A stretch of DNA of 31,228 bases from assembly GCA_046048295.1 (NCBI GenBank), contig JBJOGJ010000010.1:1-31228 (forward strand), in the 5' to 3' direction. Below the pieces are notes generated by a model. It saw nothing but the letters and a program-made list of their open reading frames with translations, did no database searches and was not told the DNA's origin. Below are positions 1 to 8,444 of the stretch, piece by piece. The number at the start of each line of letters is the position of its first letter. The stretch's first letter is position 1. This stretch comes from CBDCWA01 sp046048295. Its GTDB lineage: Bacteria; Pseudomonadota; Alphaproteobacteria; Rhizobiales; Hyphomicrobiaceae. The position numbers and the translations under genes were made by a program.

Positions 1-16
1 CGGATTCGGTGGTTAA

Positions 17-742
17 ATGAGCACGAAAGACAAGCTCCTCTACAAGCGCCTCCTTCTGAAGCTTTCAGGCGAGGCCCTGATGGGAAATGGCCAGTACGGC
101 ATCGATATGTCGGTGGTCGATCGTCTGGCCGGCGACGTCGGCGAGGCCATAAACGCTGGCGCACAGATCGGTATCGTCGTCGGCGGCGGGAATATTTTCC
201 GCGGCTTGGCTGGAGCGGCTGCGGGCATGGAGCGGGCAACGGCCGACTACATGGGCATGCTTGCGACGGTGATGAACGCGCTGGCGCTCGGTAATGCACT
301 GGAAAACAAGGGGATTGAGGCACGGGTTCTCTCCGCCATCCCTATGCCGACGATCTGCGAATCCTATATTCGGCCGAAAGCATTGCAGCATATTGCCGAG
401 GGCAAGGTGGTCGTGTTTGCAGCCGGCACAGGCAATCCATTCTTCACGACGGACACCACGGCGGCATTGCGCGCAATCGAGATGGGTTGCGACGCAGTCG
501 CCAAGGCGACACAGGTCGATGGTGTCTATTCGGCTGACCCCAAGAAGGTTCGGGACGCGGAGCGCTACAATCGCCTGACCTATGCTGAAGTGCTTGGGCG
601 TGACCTTCGGGTCATGGATGGCGCAGCCATTGCTCTCGCCCGCGACAACAACATGCCGGTCGTCGTGTTTTCTATCGAAGAGCCGGGTAACCTGCTCAAG
701 GTCCTCAAGGGCGAGGCGAGATCGACACTAATCTGTGGCTGA
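17..742 (+). CDS. pyrH: UMP kinase
   Basis: Uridylate kinase phosphorylates UMP to UDP with ATP in the cytoplasm, the committing step toward UTP and CTP. The 241-residue protein has the amino-acid-kinase fold signatures of bacterial PyrH: the N-terminal KLSGEAL segment (about residues 15-21), the glycine-rich VVGGGNIFRG (about 54-63), GTGNPFFTTDTTAALRA in the middle and a TQVDGVYSADPKK stretch (about 165-177). Length matches the family (about 235-245). The ATG has a GGTGG-like ribosome-binding site. A stop in another frame overlaps it (ATGA at 17-20), so an upstream gene, by synteny expected to be tsf, probably ends here, but only a few of its codons are in the window. It heads the envelope cluster and is followed by 201 bases before frr. 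Confidence 0.97.
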   Translation: MSTKDKLLYKRLLLKLSGEALMGNGQYGIDMSVVDRLAGDVGEAINAGAQIGIVVGGGNIFRGLAGAAAGMERATADYMGMLATVMNALALGNALENKGIEARVLSAIPMPTICESYIRPKALQHIAEGKVVVFAAGTGNPFFTTDTTAALRAIEMGCDAVAKATQVDGVYSADPKKVRDAERYNRLTYAEVLGRDLRVMDGAAIALARDNNMPVVVFSIEEPGNLLKVLKGEARSTLICG

Positions 743-943
743 GTGAGGCAAGGCGAACGGCGACAATAAAAGTGGTCAATGTGTTCGACACAGACCGAAA
801 CTCTGGTATCGCAGTCCCGGCTCCGTTAATCTCTCGGAAAATCCGGTCGATAGTGATCGTACTGCTGAGGTGGCTATGTGCCTCGTCACCTGTGATCTCG
901 TGTAGCATCGGTCGGAAGTCCCTGTATGCATTAAGGAAGTGCC

Positions 944-1507
944 ATGGCGGATCATAATTTCAAGATCGGCGACTTGGAGCGGCGCATGCGCTCCGCTGTC
1001 GATTCCCTCAAGCGTGAGTTCGGCGGTCTGAGGACTGGGCGCGCCAGTGCTGCGCTTCTCGACCCGATAACGGTCGAGGTTTACGGCCAGCGGATGCCGA
1101 TCAACCAAGTCGGAACCGTCTCCGTGCCTGAGCCGAGAACGATTTCCGTACAGGTCTGGGACAAGGCGGCGGTATCCGCGGTCGACAAAGCGATCCGCGA
1201 AGCCAATCTGGGCCTCAACCCGATCGTCGACGGCACGATCCTGAGGTTGCCCGTCCCCATGCTGACGGCGGAGCGGCGCCAGGAATTGGTCAAGATCGCC
1301 CATAAATATGCCGAGCAGGCAAAAGTGGCGGTGAGAAACGTCAGGCGCGATGGTATGGACGCTCTTAAGCAGTTCGAGAAAAAGGGCGACATGAGCAAGG
1401 ACGAGCAGCACAAGCTGTCCGATGAGGTGCAAAAGCTCACAGATCAGGTGATCAAGGATATAGACGAGGTCCTGGCGGCGAAAGATAAGGAAATCAATAC
1501 CATCTGA
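944..1507 (+). CDS. frr: Ribosome recycling factor
   Basis: RRF, together with EF-G, splits post-termination ribosomes so they can start a new round of translation. The 187-residue product has the expected family length (about 185) and its hallmark segments: an N-terminal helix followed by LRTGRASAALLDPI (about residues 27-40), VYGQRMPINQVGTVSVPEPR (about 46-65) and the long C-terminal three-helix-bundle region with VRNVRRDGMDALK. An AAGGAAG ribosome-binding site lies just upstream of the ATG. The gene lies between pyrH and uppS, as in most bacteria. The long antisense reading frame across it is a shadow of high-GC coding sequence. Confidence 0.97.
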   Translation: MADHNFKIGDLERRMRSAVDSLKREFGGLRTGRASAALLDPITVEVYGQRMPINQVGTVSVPEPRTISVQVWDKAAVSAVDKAIREANLGLNPIVDGTILRLPVPMLTAERRQELVKIAHKYAEQAKVAVRNVRRDGMDALKQFEKKGDMSKDEQHKLSDEVQKLTDQVIKDIDEVLAAKDKEINTI

Positions 1508-1560
1508 GGCGTCGCTTCGTGACCGGGCTTGACTGATACGTGTGAAAGCAGAAAGAAAAC

Positions 1561-2322
1561 GTGGCTGAGGCAGGGGACGAGCAACGGATCGGCAACGAGC
1601 GCAAGGTGGCTGCGCCTCGGCACGTGGCCATCATTATGGACGGCAACGGCAGGTGGGCGAATGCACGCGGGCTCCCTCGCTCGCTCGGCCACCGTGAAGG
1701 CGTGGAGGCCGTCCGTCGTACCGTAAGGGCGGCAATCGAAATCGGGATCGAATACCTTACACTCTACAGCTTTTCATCGGAAAACTGGTCCCGCCCGGCC
1801 GCCGAAATCGATGACCTGATGGGCCTGATGAAGCGGTTCATCCGGCGCGACTTGGCGGAACTGCATCAGTTTGGCGTGCGTATTATGGTCATCGGCGAAC
1901 GCGAGAACGTCGATCCCGAGCTCATCGCCCTGATCGATGAGGCCAAGGTACTGACCAAGAACAACAAGGCGCTCGATCTCATCATTGCCTTCAACTACGG
2001 CTCGCGCGGAGAAATCGTCCGAGCCGCCCGCAGGCTGGCCCGCCGCGTATCGGCGGGCGAGCTAGATCCGGAGGAGATCACGCAGGAGACCATTGGCGCC
2101 GAACTCGATACGGCAGGTGTGCCTGATCCCGAACTGCTGATCCGAACCAGCGGCGAGATACGGCTGTCGAACTTCCTCCTCTGGCAGGCGGCATACACGG
2201 AGTTTGTGTTTCTCGACGCCTGCTGGCCTTCCTTCGATCGTGAGCTCTTGGAGAAGGCGATTGCTGAATACCGCGGTAGGGATCGCCGGTTCGGCGGCCT
2301 GACCAAGCGCACAAGCGCCTGA
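1561..2322 (+). CDS. uppS: Undecaprenyl diphosphate synthase (cis-prenyltransferase)
   Basis: UppS condenses isopentenyl diphosphate onto farnesyl diphosphate with cis geometry to give the C55 carrier lipid used for peptidoglycan and O-antigen assembly. The 253-residue protein carries the catalytic IIMDGNGRWA motif (Asp27), the YSFSSENWSRP segment, AFNYGSR and, near the C-terminus, the signature PDPELLIRTSGE followed by RLSNFLLWQ. Translation most likely starts at GTG 1561; the next in-frame ATG lies inside the catalytic motif. The ribosome-binding site is weak and purine-rich (AGAAAGAAAA). cdsA begins 10 bases after its stop, so the two are probably co-translated. Confidence 0.96.
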   Translation: MAEAGDEQRIGNERKVAAPRHVAIIMDGNGRWANARGLPRSLGHREGVEAVRRTVRAAIEIGIEYLTLYSFSSENWSRPAAEIDDLMGLMKRFIRRDLAELHQFGVRIMVIGERENVDPELIALIDEAKVLTKNNKALDLIIAFNYGSRGEIVRAARRLARRVSAGELDPEEITQETIGAELDTAGVPDPELLIRTSGEIRLSNFLLWQAAYTEFVFLDACWPSFDRELLEKAIAEYRGRDRRFGGLTKRTSA

Positions 2323-2332
2323 GGACCGGGAT

Positions 2333-3196
2333 ATGGTCGGAGAAATATTCGAGCGCACCGTGGTCGATGCGCCAGCGCCGCGAAGCGGCAGCCTCAAGGC
2401 GCGCATAGTGTCCGGAATCGTGCTTGCCGCCGCGGCGCTCGCCTGCAACGCCATGGGCGGCTTGTGGTTCGTTGGACTTGTGTCGTTCGTGGTGGTCGCG
2501 ATGGCCTGGGAATGGGCTCAGATAACGCGTGGACCCAGCGGCTTCGATGCGGCACTCATCATATCTGCGGCGGCTGTGGTGCTTTCCGCTGCAGCCACCC
2601 ATATGAATGCCTTTGCCCTGGCGTTAGGCCTGTTATGCCTCGGCGCCGTGAGCATCCTAGCATTCGTTCCACCCGGTCGGCGCGTGTTTTCGGTTGCCGG
2701 CATTTTCTACATCGGCCTCCCGACGGTGGCACTCATCTGGTTTCGGGCCGACGGTGCGCTAGGCGTGTACGCCGTGCTGTTCATTTTCGTGGTCGTCTGG
2801 TGTACCGATACCTTCGCGTTCGGTAGCGGCAAGCTCATCGGCGGGCCTCGGCTCTGGCCGAGCCTGTCAGGGCAGAAAACGTGGGCTGGACTGTTGGGCG
2901 GCGTCTTCATGGCTGGCGTGGCCGCCGGCCTCTTTGCCCATTTCGTGCCTGGGGCCGATCCGATCTCACTCGCGTGTCTCGGTACGGCACTGGGGCTCCT
3001 TTCCCAGGCCGGCGATCTTCTGGAATCGGCGATCAAGCGCTATTTCGGTGTAAAGCACGCAAGCAATCTCATACCGGGCCACGGCGGCGTCATGGACAGA
3101 ATGGATGGTATCGTCGGGGCGGTGGCAGGTGCAGCTCTGTTCGCGCTCGTCATGGAGCCCGGAGCCCCCGCGAGAGCGCTACTGCTGCTTCAGTGA
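2333..3196 (+). CDS. cdsA: Phosphatidate cytidylyltransferase (CDP-diglyceride synthase), with an atypical signature
   Basis: CdsA makes CDP-diacylglycerol from phosphatidic acid and CTP in the inner membrane, the branch point for all phospholipids. The 287-residue sequence is rich in hydrophobic helices (about residues 25-60, 75-112, 118-158, 185-205, 212-230, 258-274). It has the WCTDTFAFGSGKLIG segment (156-170), QAGDLLESAIKR (225-236) and the C-terminal IPGHGGVMDRMDG (247-259). The metal-binding Asp pair of the family appears intact (Asp228 and Asp255 by motif position). The canonical Lys-Asp of the signature is Lys241-His242 here (codon CAC at 3056-3058). The ATG follows GAGGACCGGG, 10 bases after uppS. 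Confidence 0.94.
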   Translation: MVGEIFERTVVDAPAPRSGSLKARIVSGIVLAAAALACNAMGGLWFVGLVSFVVVAMAWEWAQITRGPSGFDAALIISAAAVVLSAAATHMNAFALALGLLCLGAVSILAFVPPGRRVFSVAGIFYIGLPTVALIWFRADGALGVYAVLFIFVVVWCTDTFAFGSGKLIGGPRLWPSLSGQKTWAGLLGGVFMAGVAAGLFAHFVPGADPISLACLGTALGLLSQAGDLLESAIKRYFGVKHASNLIPGHGGVMDRMDGIVGAVAGAALFALVMEPGAPARALLLLQ

Positions 3197-3221
3197 GCGA
3201 ACGGGTAAGGAGCGCTGGCCG

Positions 3222-4427
3222 GTGACGGAGTTCAATGCAGGCGAACTGGGCTGGAGCGGACGCCGTCGCGTCAGCATTCTCGGTGCGACCGGCTCTGTCG
3301 GGGCGAGCACGCTCGACCTGATCGAGAGAAACGCCGATCGATTCGAGGTCGTTGCCTTGACCGCCGCGACCAGCGTCGACGATCTGGCTGACGCAGCGAT
3401 TCGCCACGACGCAGCGCTTGCCGTTATTGCAGATCCCGGCAAGTACGAAGCCCTTAAGTCCAGGCTCGCTGGAAGCCGTACGCAGCCCGCCGCCGGTCCG
3501 GAGGCGCTTTGTGAGGCTGCGGCCATGCCTGCGGACTGTACGGTTGCTGCCATCGTCGGCGCGGCCGGATTGCAGCCCACGATGGCGGCTGTGCGGGCCG
3601 GCCGCCGGATCGCACTCGCAAACAAGGAATGCCTCGTTGCGGCCGGTGACCTGTTCACTGAGGCTGTGCGGCAGGCAGGCGCGGAACTCATTCCCGTCGA
3701 TTCCGAGCATTCCGCCATTTTCCAGCTCATTGATGGCCGCAGCACCCGGGCAATCGAGAAGATCACCCTCACCGCGTCGGGCGGGCCGTTCAGGACATGG
3801 AGCCTTGAGGAACTTGCCTGCGCGACGCCGGAACAGGCCGTGCGCCACCCGAATTGGAGCATGGGACACAAGATCTCCGTCGATTCGGCCACCTTGATGA
3901 ACAAGGGACTGGAACTCATCGAGGCCTTCCACCTCTTCGATATCCCGCACGCGGCGCTCGACGTAGTGGTTCACCCGCAATCGATCGTGCATTGCCTGGT
4001 CGCATATCAGGACGGATCGGTGCTGGCGCAACTTGCGTGCCCCGATATGCGCACCCCCATCGCGGTCGGACTTTCATGGCCGTGTCGGATGCCCGCCCCC
4101 ACGGCGAGGCTGGACCTGACGATGATCGGTTCCCTGGACTTCGAGGCGCCCGACTATGCGCGCTTCCCTGCTCTCGCAACAGCAAAGGCAGCCCTTGCCA
4201 GGGGTGATGGCGCCCCGGCCGTCTTGAATGCGAGCAACGAAATCGCTGTCGAGGCATTTCTTCAGGGTCGGGCAGGATTTCTTGACATTGCCATGATTGT
4301 AGCGAAATCCGTTGAGATTGCCGAGGCGCGTGGCCTGCTCCGTCAACCACGATCGCTGGAAGACGTGTTCAGCCTGGACCACGAGGCACGTGTGTTGGCA
4401 CGAACTGTGATTGAGCGACTGGGCTAG
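3222..4427 (+). CDS. dxr: 1-deoxy-D-xylulose 5-phosphate reductoisomerase
   Basis: Dxr (IspC) converts DXP to 2-C-methyl-D-erythritol 4-phosphate with NADPH, the committed MEP-pathway step toward isopentenyl diphosphate. It therefore supplies the substrates of the neighbouring uppS and of the polyprenyl synthase at 18.5-19.6 kb. Starting at GTG 3222 gives 401 residues, close to the usual 390-400. An AAGGAG ribosome-binding site lies before this GTG, whereas longer in-frame extension would run into cdsA. Visible features are the NADPH loop GATGSVG (21-27), the metal ligands Asp160 and Glu162 in PVDSEHSAIFQ and Glu231 in NKGLELIEA, SGGPFR (186-191), NWSMGHKISVDSATLMNKG (211-229) and VHPQSIVHCLV. 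Confidence 0.96.
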   Translation: MTEFNAGELGWSGRRRVSILGATGSVGASTLDLIERNADRFEVVALTAATSVDDLADAAIRHDAALAVIADPGKYEALKSRLAGSRTQPAAGPEALCEAAAMPADCTVAAIVGAAGLQPTMAAVRAGRRIALANKECLVAAGDLFTEAVRQAGAELIPVDSEHSAIFQLIDGRSTRAIEKITLTASGGPFRTWSLEELACATPEQAVRHPNWSMGHKISVDSATLMNKGLELIEAFHLFDIPHAALDVVVHPQSIVHCLVAYQDGSVLAQLACPDMRTPIAVGLSWPCRMPAPTARLDLTMIGSLDFEAPDYARFPALATAKAALARGDGAPAVLNASNEIAVEAFLQGRAGFLDIAMIVAKSVEIAEARGLLRQPRSLEDVFSLDHEARVLARTVIERLG

Positions 4428-4466
4428 ACGCGTGGACTTGGCAAACAGAACAACAGAGGAACTGCC

Positions 4467-5630
4467 ATGTTGATGACCCTTTCGGGCTTAGCCAGCGGAA
4501 TCTGGGGCAATTTATCGTTCCTGCTTGCGTTCTTGTTTGTCCTGACCGTCGTCGTGTTCGTACACGAGCTTGGCCACTTCCTCGTCGCAAGATGGTGCGG
4601 CGTGAAGGTCACGACCTTCTCGATCGGGTTCGGCCCGGAGATTGCGGGCTTCTATGACCGCCAGGGCACCCGTTGGCGGATCGCCTGGATACCGCTCGGC
4701 GGCTACGTGAAGTTCATGGATGACGAGAATGCGGCCAGTGTTCCTTCGCACGAAGCCATCAAGCAAATGAGCGCTGCGGAGCAAGCGGGTAGTTTTCACG
4801 CCAAGCCGTTGTGGCAAAGGACAGCCGTCGTGGCTGCCGGGCCATTGGCCAACTTCCTGCTCGCAATCGCCATTTTCGCGGTGATGGCCATGTTCTGGGG
4901 CATCACCATCATGGAGCCGCGGGTCGGCCGCGTCGTCGACGGAACCCCGGCAGCGAAGGCCGGCTTTCAGCCAGGTGATCTCGTCGTCAGCATCGATGGC
5001 AACAGGATAGAGGAATTCAGCGATCTACAACGCATCATCGTCCTAAGTCCGGGCCGCGACCTGGAGTTTGTGATCGACCGCAACGGCGAGCGTAAGACAC
5101 TGAAAGTCAAACCGGAAATGCGGGAGCATAACGATAAGATCGCCGGCAAGACGACACGCCCGGTTATCGGCATCCAGAGTTCGAGCAAGACCGCTCGCGT
5201 GATCACCAAGGACGTGGGACCTGTCGAGGCTGTAGTGCTCGGCACGGAACGGACGTGGCAGATCATAACCGGAACATTGACTTACCTGGGTGACGTCGTC
5301 ATGCGGCGCCAGAACGCCGATCAGCTTGGCGGCCCCATTCGGATCGCCGACGTCTCGGGCAAGGTTGCGGCGCTCGGCTTTGGTTACCTCATCAATCTGG
5401 TCGCCGTGCTCTCCGTCAGTGTCGGATTGATCAATCTGTTCCCGATCCCGATGCTCGATGGCGGTCACCTTATGTTCTACGCCATCGAGGCGGTGCGCAG
5501 ACGGCCGCTGACCGAGCAGACCCAGGAATTCGGCTATCGGATTGGTCTGGCTATCGTGTTGATGCTCATGGTCTTTACCACATTCAACGATTTGCCGATC
5601 CTGAAGGGGTGGTTGTTCGGGACTGGGTGA
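4467..5630 (+). CDS. rseP: Site-2 intramembrane zinc metalloprotease RseP
   Basis: RseP-type proteases cut membrane-bound substrates such as anti-sigma factors or remnant signal peptides within the inner membrane. The 387-residue protein has a first membrane helix bearing the zinc-binding HELGH (33-37), an LGGYVKF segment (77-83), a second helix near 120-145, one PDZ domain (about 150-215, with GTPAAKAGFQPGDLV), and a C-terminal helix with the third zinc ligand in PMLDGGH (Asp331). It has a single PDZ domain, whereas the E. coli protein has two. The ATG is preceded by AGAGGAA. Its position directly before bamA is conserved in many Gram-negative bacteria and fits a role in envelope stress control. 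Confidence 0.95.
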   Translation: MLMTLSGLASGIWGNLSFLLAFLFVLTVVVFVHELGHFLVARWCGVKVTTFSIGFGPEIAGFYDRQGTRWRIAWIPLGGYVKFMDDENAASVPSHEAIKQMSAAEQAGSFHAKPLWQRTAVVAAGPLANFLLAIAIFAVMAMFWGITIMEPRVGRVVDGTPAAKAGFQPGDLVVSIDGNRIEEFSDLQRIIVLSPGRDLEFVIDRNGERKTLKVKPEMREHNDKIAGKTTRPVIGIQSSSKTARVITKDVGPVEAVVLGTERTWQIITGTLTYLGDVVMRRQNADQLGGPIRIADVSGKVAALGFGYLINLVAVLSVSVGLINLFPIPMLDGGHLMFYAIEAVRRRPLTEQTQEFGYRIGLAIVLMLMVFTTFNDLPILKGWLFGTG

Positions 5631-5849
5631 TGCGTTTGGGACGCAGCTAGCCGAATCACGGCATGAGAAGCAAAGTTGCCACTTCCAAACGGGTTGCTGA
5701 ATCGTTAATAAGCATAGGTATCGGGTGCGATAATGCGGGTTCCGTTCGGGGGATCAATTCGCGCGGTTGCATCCGGTTTTGTTGAGCAGTGCTGGCGCCG
5801 ACAGCATTGTTCGAATGAGGGGGATCGGCGGAGAAGGGCTATCCCGGGG

Positions 5850-8186
5850 ATGCCAAAACAGCAGTCAAGTGCAAGGGTCGCCTGCCGTGTGTTGTTCCTC
5901 GTGGCGGTCATGCTGCTCGGGGCCAATGCAGTTGGCGGGGTGCTCACTTCGACACCGGTCATGGCGCAGGGTGCAACCATCCGCGACATCAAGGTGGAGG
6001 GCAATCGCCGCATCGAGCCGGAGACTGTTCGGTCCTATCTGGCCTTCTCTGTCGGCGATCGTTACGATTCCGCCAAAGGCAACCAGTCGATCAAGGCACT
6101 GTTTGCCACCGGACTGTTTGCCGACGTCCAGATCGATAATCAGGGTGCAGTGATCGTCGTCGCGGTTGTCGAAAACCCGGTGGTCAATAAGGTTGCCTTC
6201 GAAGGTAACAGCGAGATCGACAACCCGACCCTCGCCAAGGAAGTGCGCATCAAGCCGCGTTCCGTGTATACCCGCTCGCGGGCACTCGCCGATGTCCAGC
6301 GCATTCTCGATGTCTATCGCCGGCAGGGCCGTTATGCCGCGTCGGTCGAACCCAAGTTGATTGAACTCGAACAGAACCGCGTCAACGTTGTGTTCGAGAT
6401 CAACGAGGGGAATGCGACGAAGGTCAAGAGCATCAACTTCATCGGCAATCAGGCGTTCTCCGACTCCCAGCTCCGTGACGTGATTTCCACTTCGCAGTCG
6501 AGCTGGTTGGATTGGCTCAAAGGTGCCGCCGTATACGATCCTGACCGCTTCAATCTCGACCGCGAGCTTCTGCGGCAGTACTACCTCAAGAACGGCTATG
6601 CGGACGTCCGTGTCGTCGCCGCTGGTGCTGAACTCGATCGTGACGGTTCCGGTTTCATCATCACCTTCACCATCGATGAAGGCCCGCTCTACAAGTTTGG
6701 CGAGGTACGAATCGAGAGTGCTCTGCCGGAGGTCCGGCCTGAGCAGATGGGTGCTGCCGTCCTGACGCACAGCGGTCAGGTCTACAACGCCAGTAACATC
6801 GACAAGACGGTCGAGGCGCTCACGCTGGCGGCCTCGCAGCAAGGGCAGCCGTTTGCCCGCACGCAGACACGCGTCGATCGGCGTGCCGACGTTCAGCTCA
6901 TAAATCTCGTCTACATCATCGATCAGGGACCACGCGTCTACATCGAGCGCATAAACATCGCTGGCAACGTGCGGACAAAAGACCACGTGATTCGTCGTGA
7001 GTTCCGACTTGCAGAAGGTGACGCATACAACCCATTCATGGTCGATAAGGCAAAGAAGCGGCTGCGGGCTCTCGGCTTCTTTAAGTCGGCCGACGTGCGG
7101 CGGCGTCCCGGTAGCGGCCCTGATCGTGTCGTGCTGGATGTTGTGCTGGAAGAAAAGCCGACGGGTGAACTTTCCTTCGGTGCCGGTTACTCGACCGTCG
7201 AAGGTGTGATTGGTGACATCAAGTTCGAAGAACGGAACCTGATGGGTAACGGGCAGTACCTCAGGCTGCGCCTTGGCGGCTCAGTTGAGCGCGCGCAGAT
7301 CGACCTGAGCTTCACCGAACCCCGCTTCCTTGATCGCAACATCGCGGCTGGTTTTGATCTCTTCCACAAGGAACTCGATCGCCGGCGCACCTCTGGTTAT
7401 CGCAGCCGCAAGTCGGGTGGTGGTCTGCGCATGGGCTTCCCGCTCGCCGATAAGCTCTGGCTGATGACCAACTATCAGCTGTCGCGCGACGACATTTACC
7501 AGGTCGAAGACAATGCCTCTGTCGCCATCGAGGCGGCAGCAGCTCGCGGCGCCTATATAACTTCATCCGTGGGCATGGGCCTAACCTACGACACGCGGAA
7601 CCATCCGCGCTCGCCGAACCAGGGCATCTACCTCAGCGGCAACGTTGATTTCGCCGGTGTTGGCGGCGATGCTCAGTACGTCAGGGTTCAAGGCGAGGCG
7701 CGCGCCTACTATCCGATCACTACGGGCGTGACGCTCGTCGGCCGTGCGGTCGGTGGTCACATCGAAGGCTGGGGTGGTGAGGATCTGCGCCTGCTCGACC
7801 TCTTCTACAAGGGTGGCGAAACGATCCGCGGGTTCGGTCGCGTCGGTATCGGTCCGCGAGACCTGTTGACGCGGGACGCACTCGGCGGACAGACCTTCTG
7901 GGCTGCAACGGCGGAAATCCGCTATCCCATTCCGCTCATTCCTGAGGAATACGGGATTTCTGGCGCTGTCTTTGCGGATGTTGGCTCTGTTTTCGGTGCA
8001 GGACCCGATGCGACCAAGTTCGTCGCCAACCTCGCGGACGACAGCCTTGTGCGTGCCTCTGTAGGCGCCAGCATAATGTGGAACTCGCCGCTCGGACCGC
8101 TGCGCCTCGACTACGCCCACGCGCTCAACAAGGCTGATTACGACAAGATCCAGGAAATCCGCTTCGGTGCCTCGACCAAGTTCTGA
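5850..8186 (+). CDS. bamA: Outer-membrane protein assembly factor BamA
   Basis: BamA (Omp85 family) folds and inserts beta-barrel proteins into the outer membrane. Starting at ATG 5850 gives 778 residues with a clear signal peptide (hydrophobic stretch about 12-30, VMA cleavage site before about residue 40). The longer frame from 5733 would bury that signal behind 39 charged residues, so the shorter start is preferred; a GGAGAAGGG stretch lies upstream. Five POTRA-like units fill about residues 40-380 (beginning IRDIKVEGNRRIEP). The 16-strand barrel follows, including the conserved GGETIRGFGR loop-6 motif and a terminal phenylalanine at the end of the last strand. A 219-base leader separates it from rseP and may carry its own promoter. 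Confidence 0.96.
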   Translation: MPKQQSSARVACRVLFLVAVMLLGANAVGGVLTSTPVMAQGATIRDIKVEGNRRIEPETVRSYLAFSVGDRYDSAKGNQSIKALFATGLFADVQIDNQGAVIVVAVVENPVVNKVAFEGNSEIDNPTLAKEVRIKPRSVYTRSRALADVQRILDVYRRQGRYAASVEPKLIELEQNRVNVVFEINEGNATKVKSINFIGNQAFSDSQLRDVISTSQSSWLDWLKGAAVYDPDRFNLDRELLRQYYLKNGYADVRVVAAGAELDRDGSGFIITFTIDEGPLYKFGEVRIESALPEVRPEQMGAAVLTHSGQVYNASNIDKTVEALTLAASQQGQPFARTQTRVDRRADVQLINLVYIIDQGPRVYIERINIAGNVRTKDHVIRREFRLAEGDAYNPFMVDKAKKRLRALGFFKSADVRRRPGSGPDRVVLDVVLEEKPTGELSFGAGYSTVEGVIGDIKFEERNLMGNGQYLRLRLGGSVERAQIDLSFTEPRFLDRNIAAGFDLFHKELDRRRTSGYRSRKSGGGLRMGFPLADKLWLMTNYQLSRDDIYQVEDNASVAIEAAAARGAYITSSVGMGLTYDTRNHPRSPNQGIYLSGNVDFAGVGGDAQYVRVQGEARAYYPITTGVTLVGRAVGGHIEGWGGEDLRLLDLFYKGGETIRGFGRVGIGPRDLLTRDALGGQTFWAATAEIRYPIPLIPEEYGISGAVFADVGSVFGAGPDATKFVANLADDSLVRASVGASIMWNSPLGPLRLDYAHALNKADYDKIQEIRFGASTKF

Positions 8187-8444
8187 CGCAGGTTAGGTGC
8201 CTGGCATGGCATCCCCAGGCGGCCGGCTGAACAGTCTAGGGCATGGTTTTGGAGGTTTAGAATCGCAGGTCGGCCTTTATGGGCCGGTCGGCGGTCACAA
8301 TATGCGAGTGTAATTGCATTCCATGGCGGTTGCGTCGCCCGGGCGGACAAGCCAATAGTGGCTGATGCCGCCGACGCCCCCGAATATCGGCGTGACGTCA
8401 TCTCTAACCTAGCATGCGATGCGATACCCGAGGGAGCGGCGCAC
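8187..8444. other. bamA-lpxD intergenic region with two weak hairpins
   Basis: The largest gap in the window, 258 bases. It has a GCCTGG/CCAGGC stem (8199-8220, 10-base loop) shortly after the bamA stop and a CGGCC/GGCCG stem at 8271-8286. Neither is followed by a T-run. No convincing -35/-10 pair was found, though the gap could hold an lpxD promoter. No credible small gene was seen. Confidence 0.4.

Noticed and set aside
776..1432. 218-codon - strand frame and a 61-codon + frame (772-957) around the pyrH-frr gap
   Set aside because: The first is antisense to frr; the second has no ribosome-binding site and overlaps the frr start. Neither resembles a protein family.
5733..5849. 39-residue longer BamA start
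   Set aside because: It would place a charged segment before the signal peptide, incompatible with export.
8199..8220. Rho-independent terminator after bamA
   Set aside because: Six-bp stem with a 10-base loop and no T-run; too weak for a terminator call.
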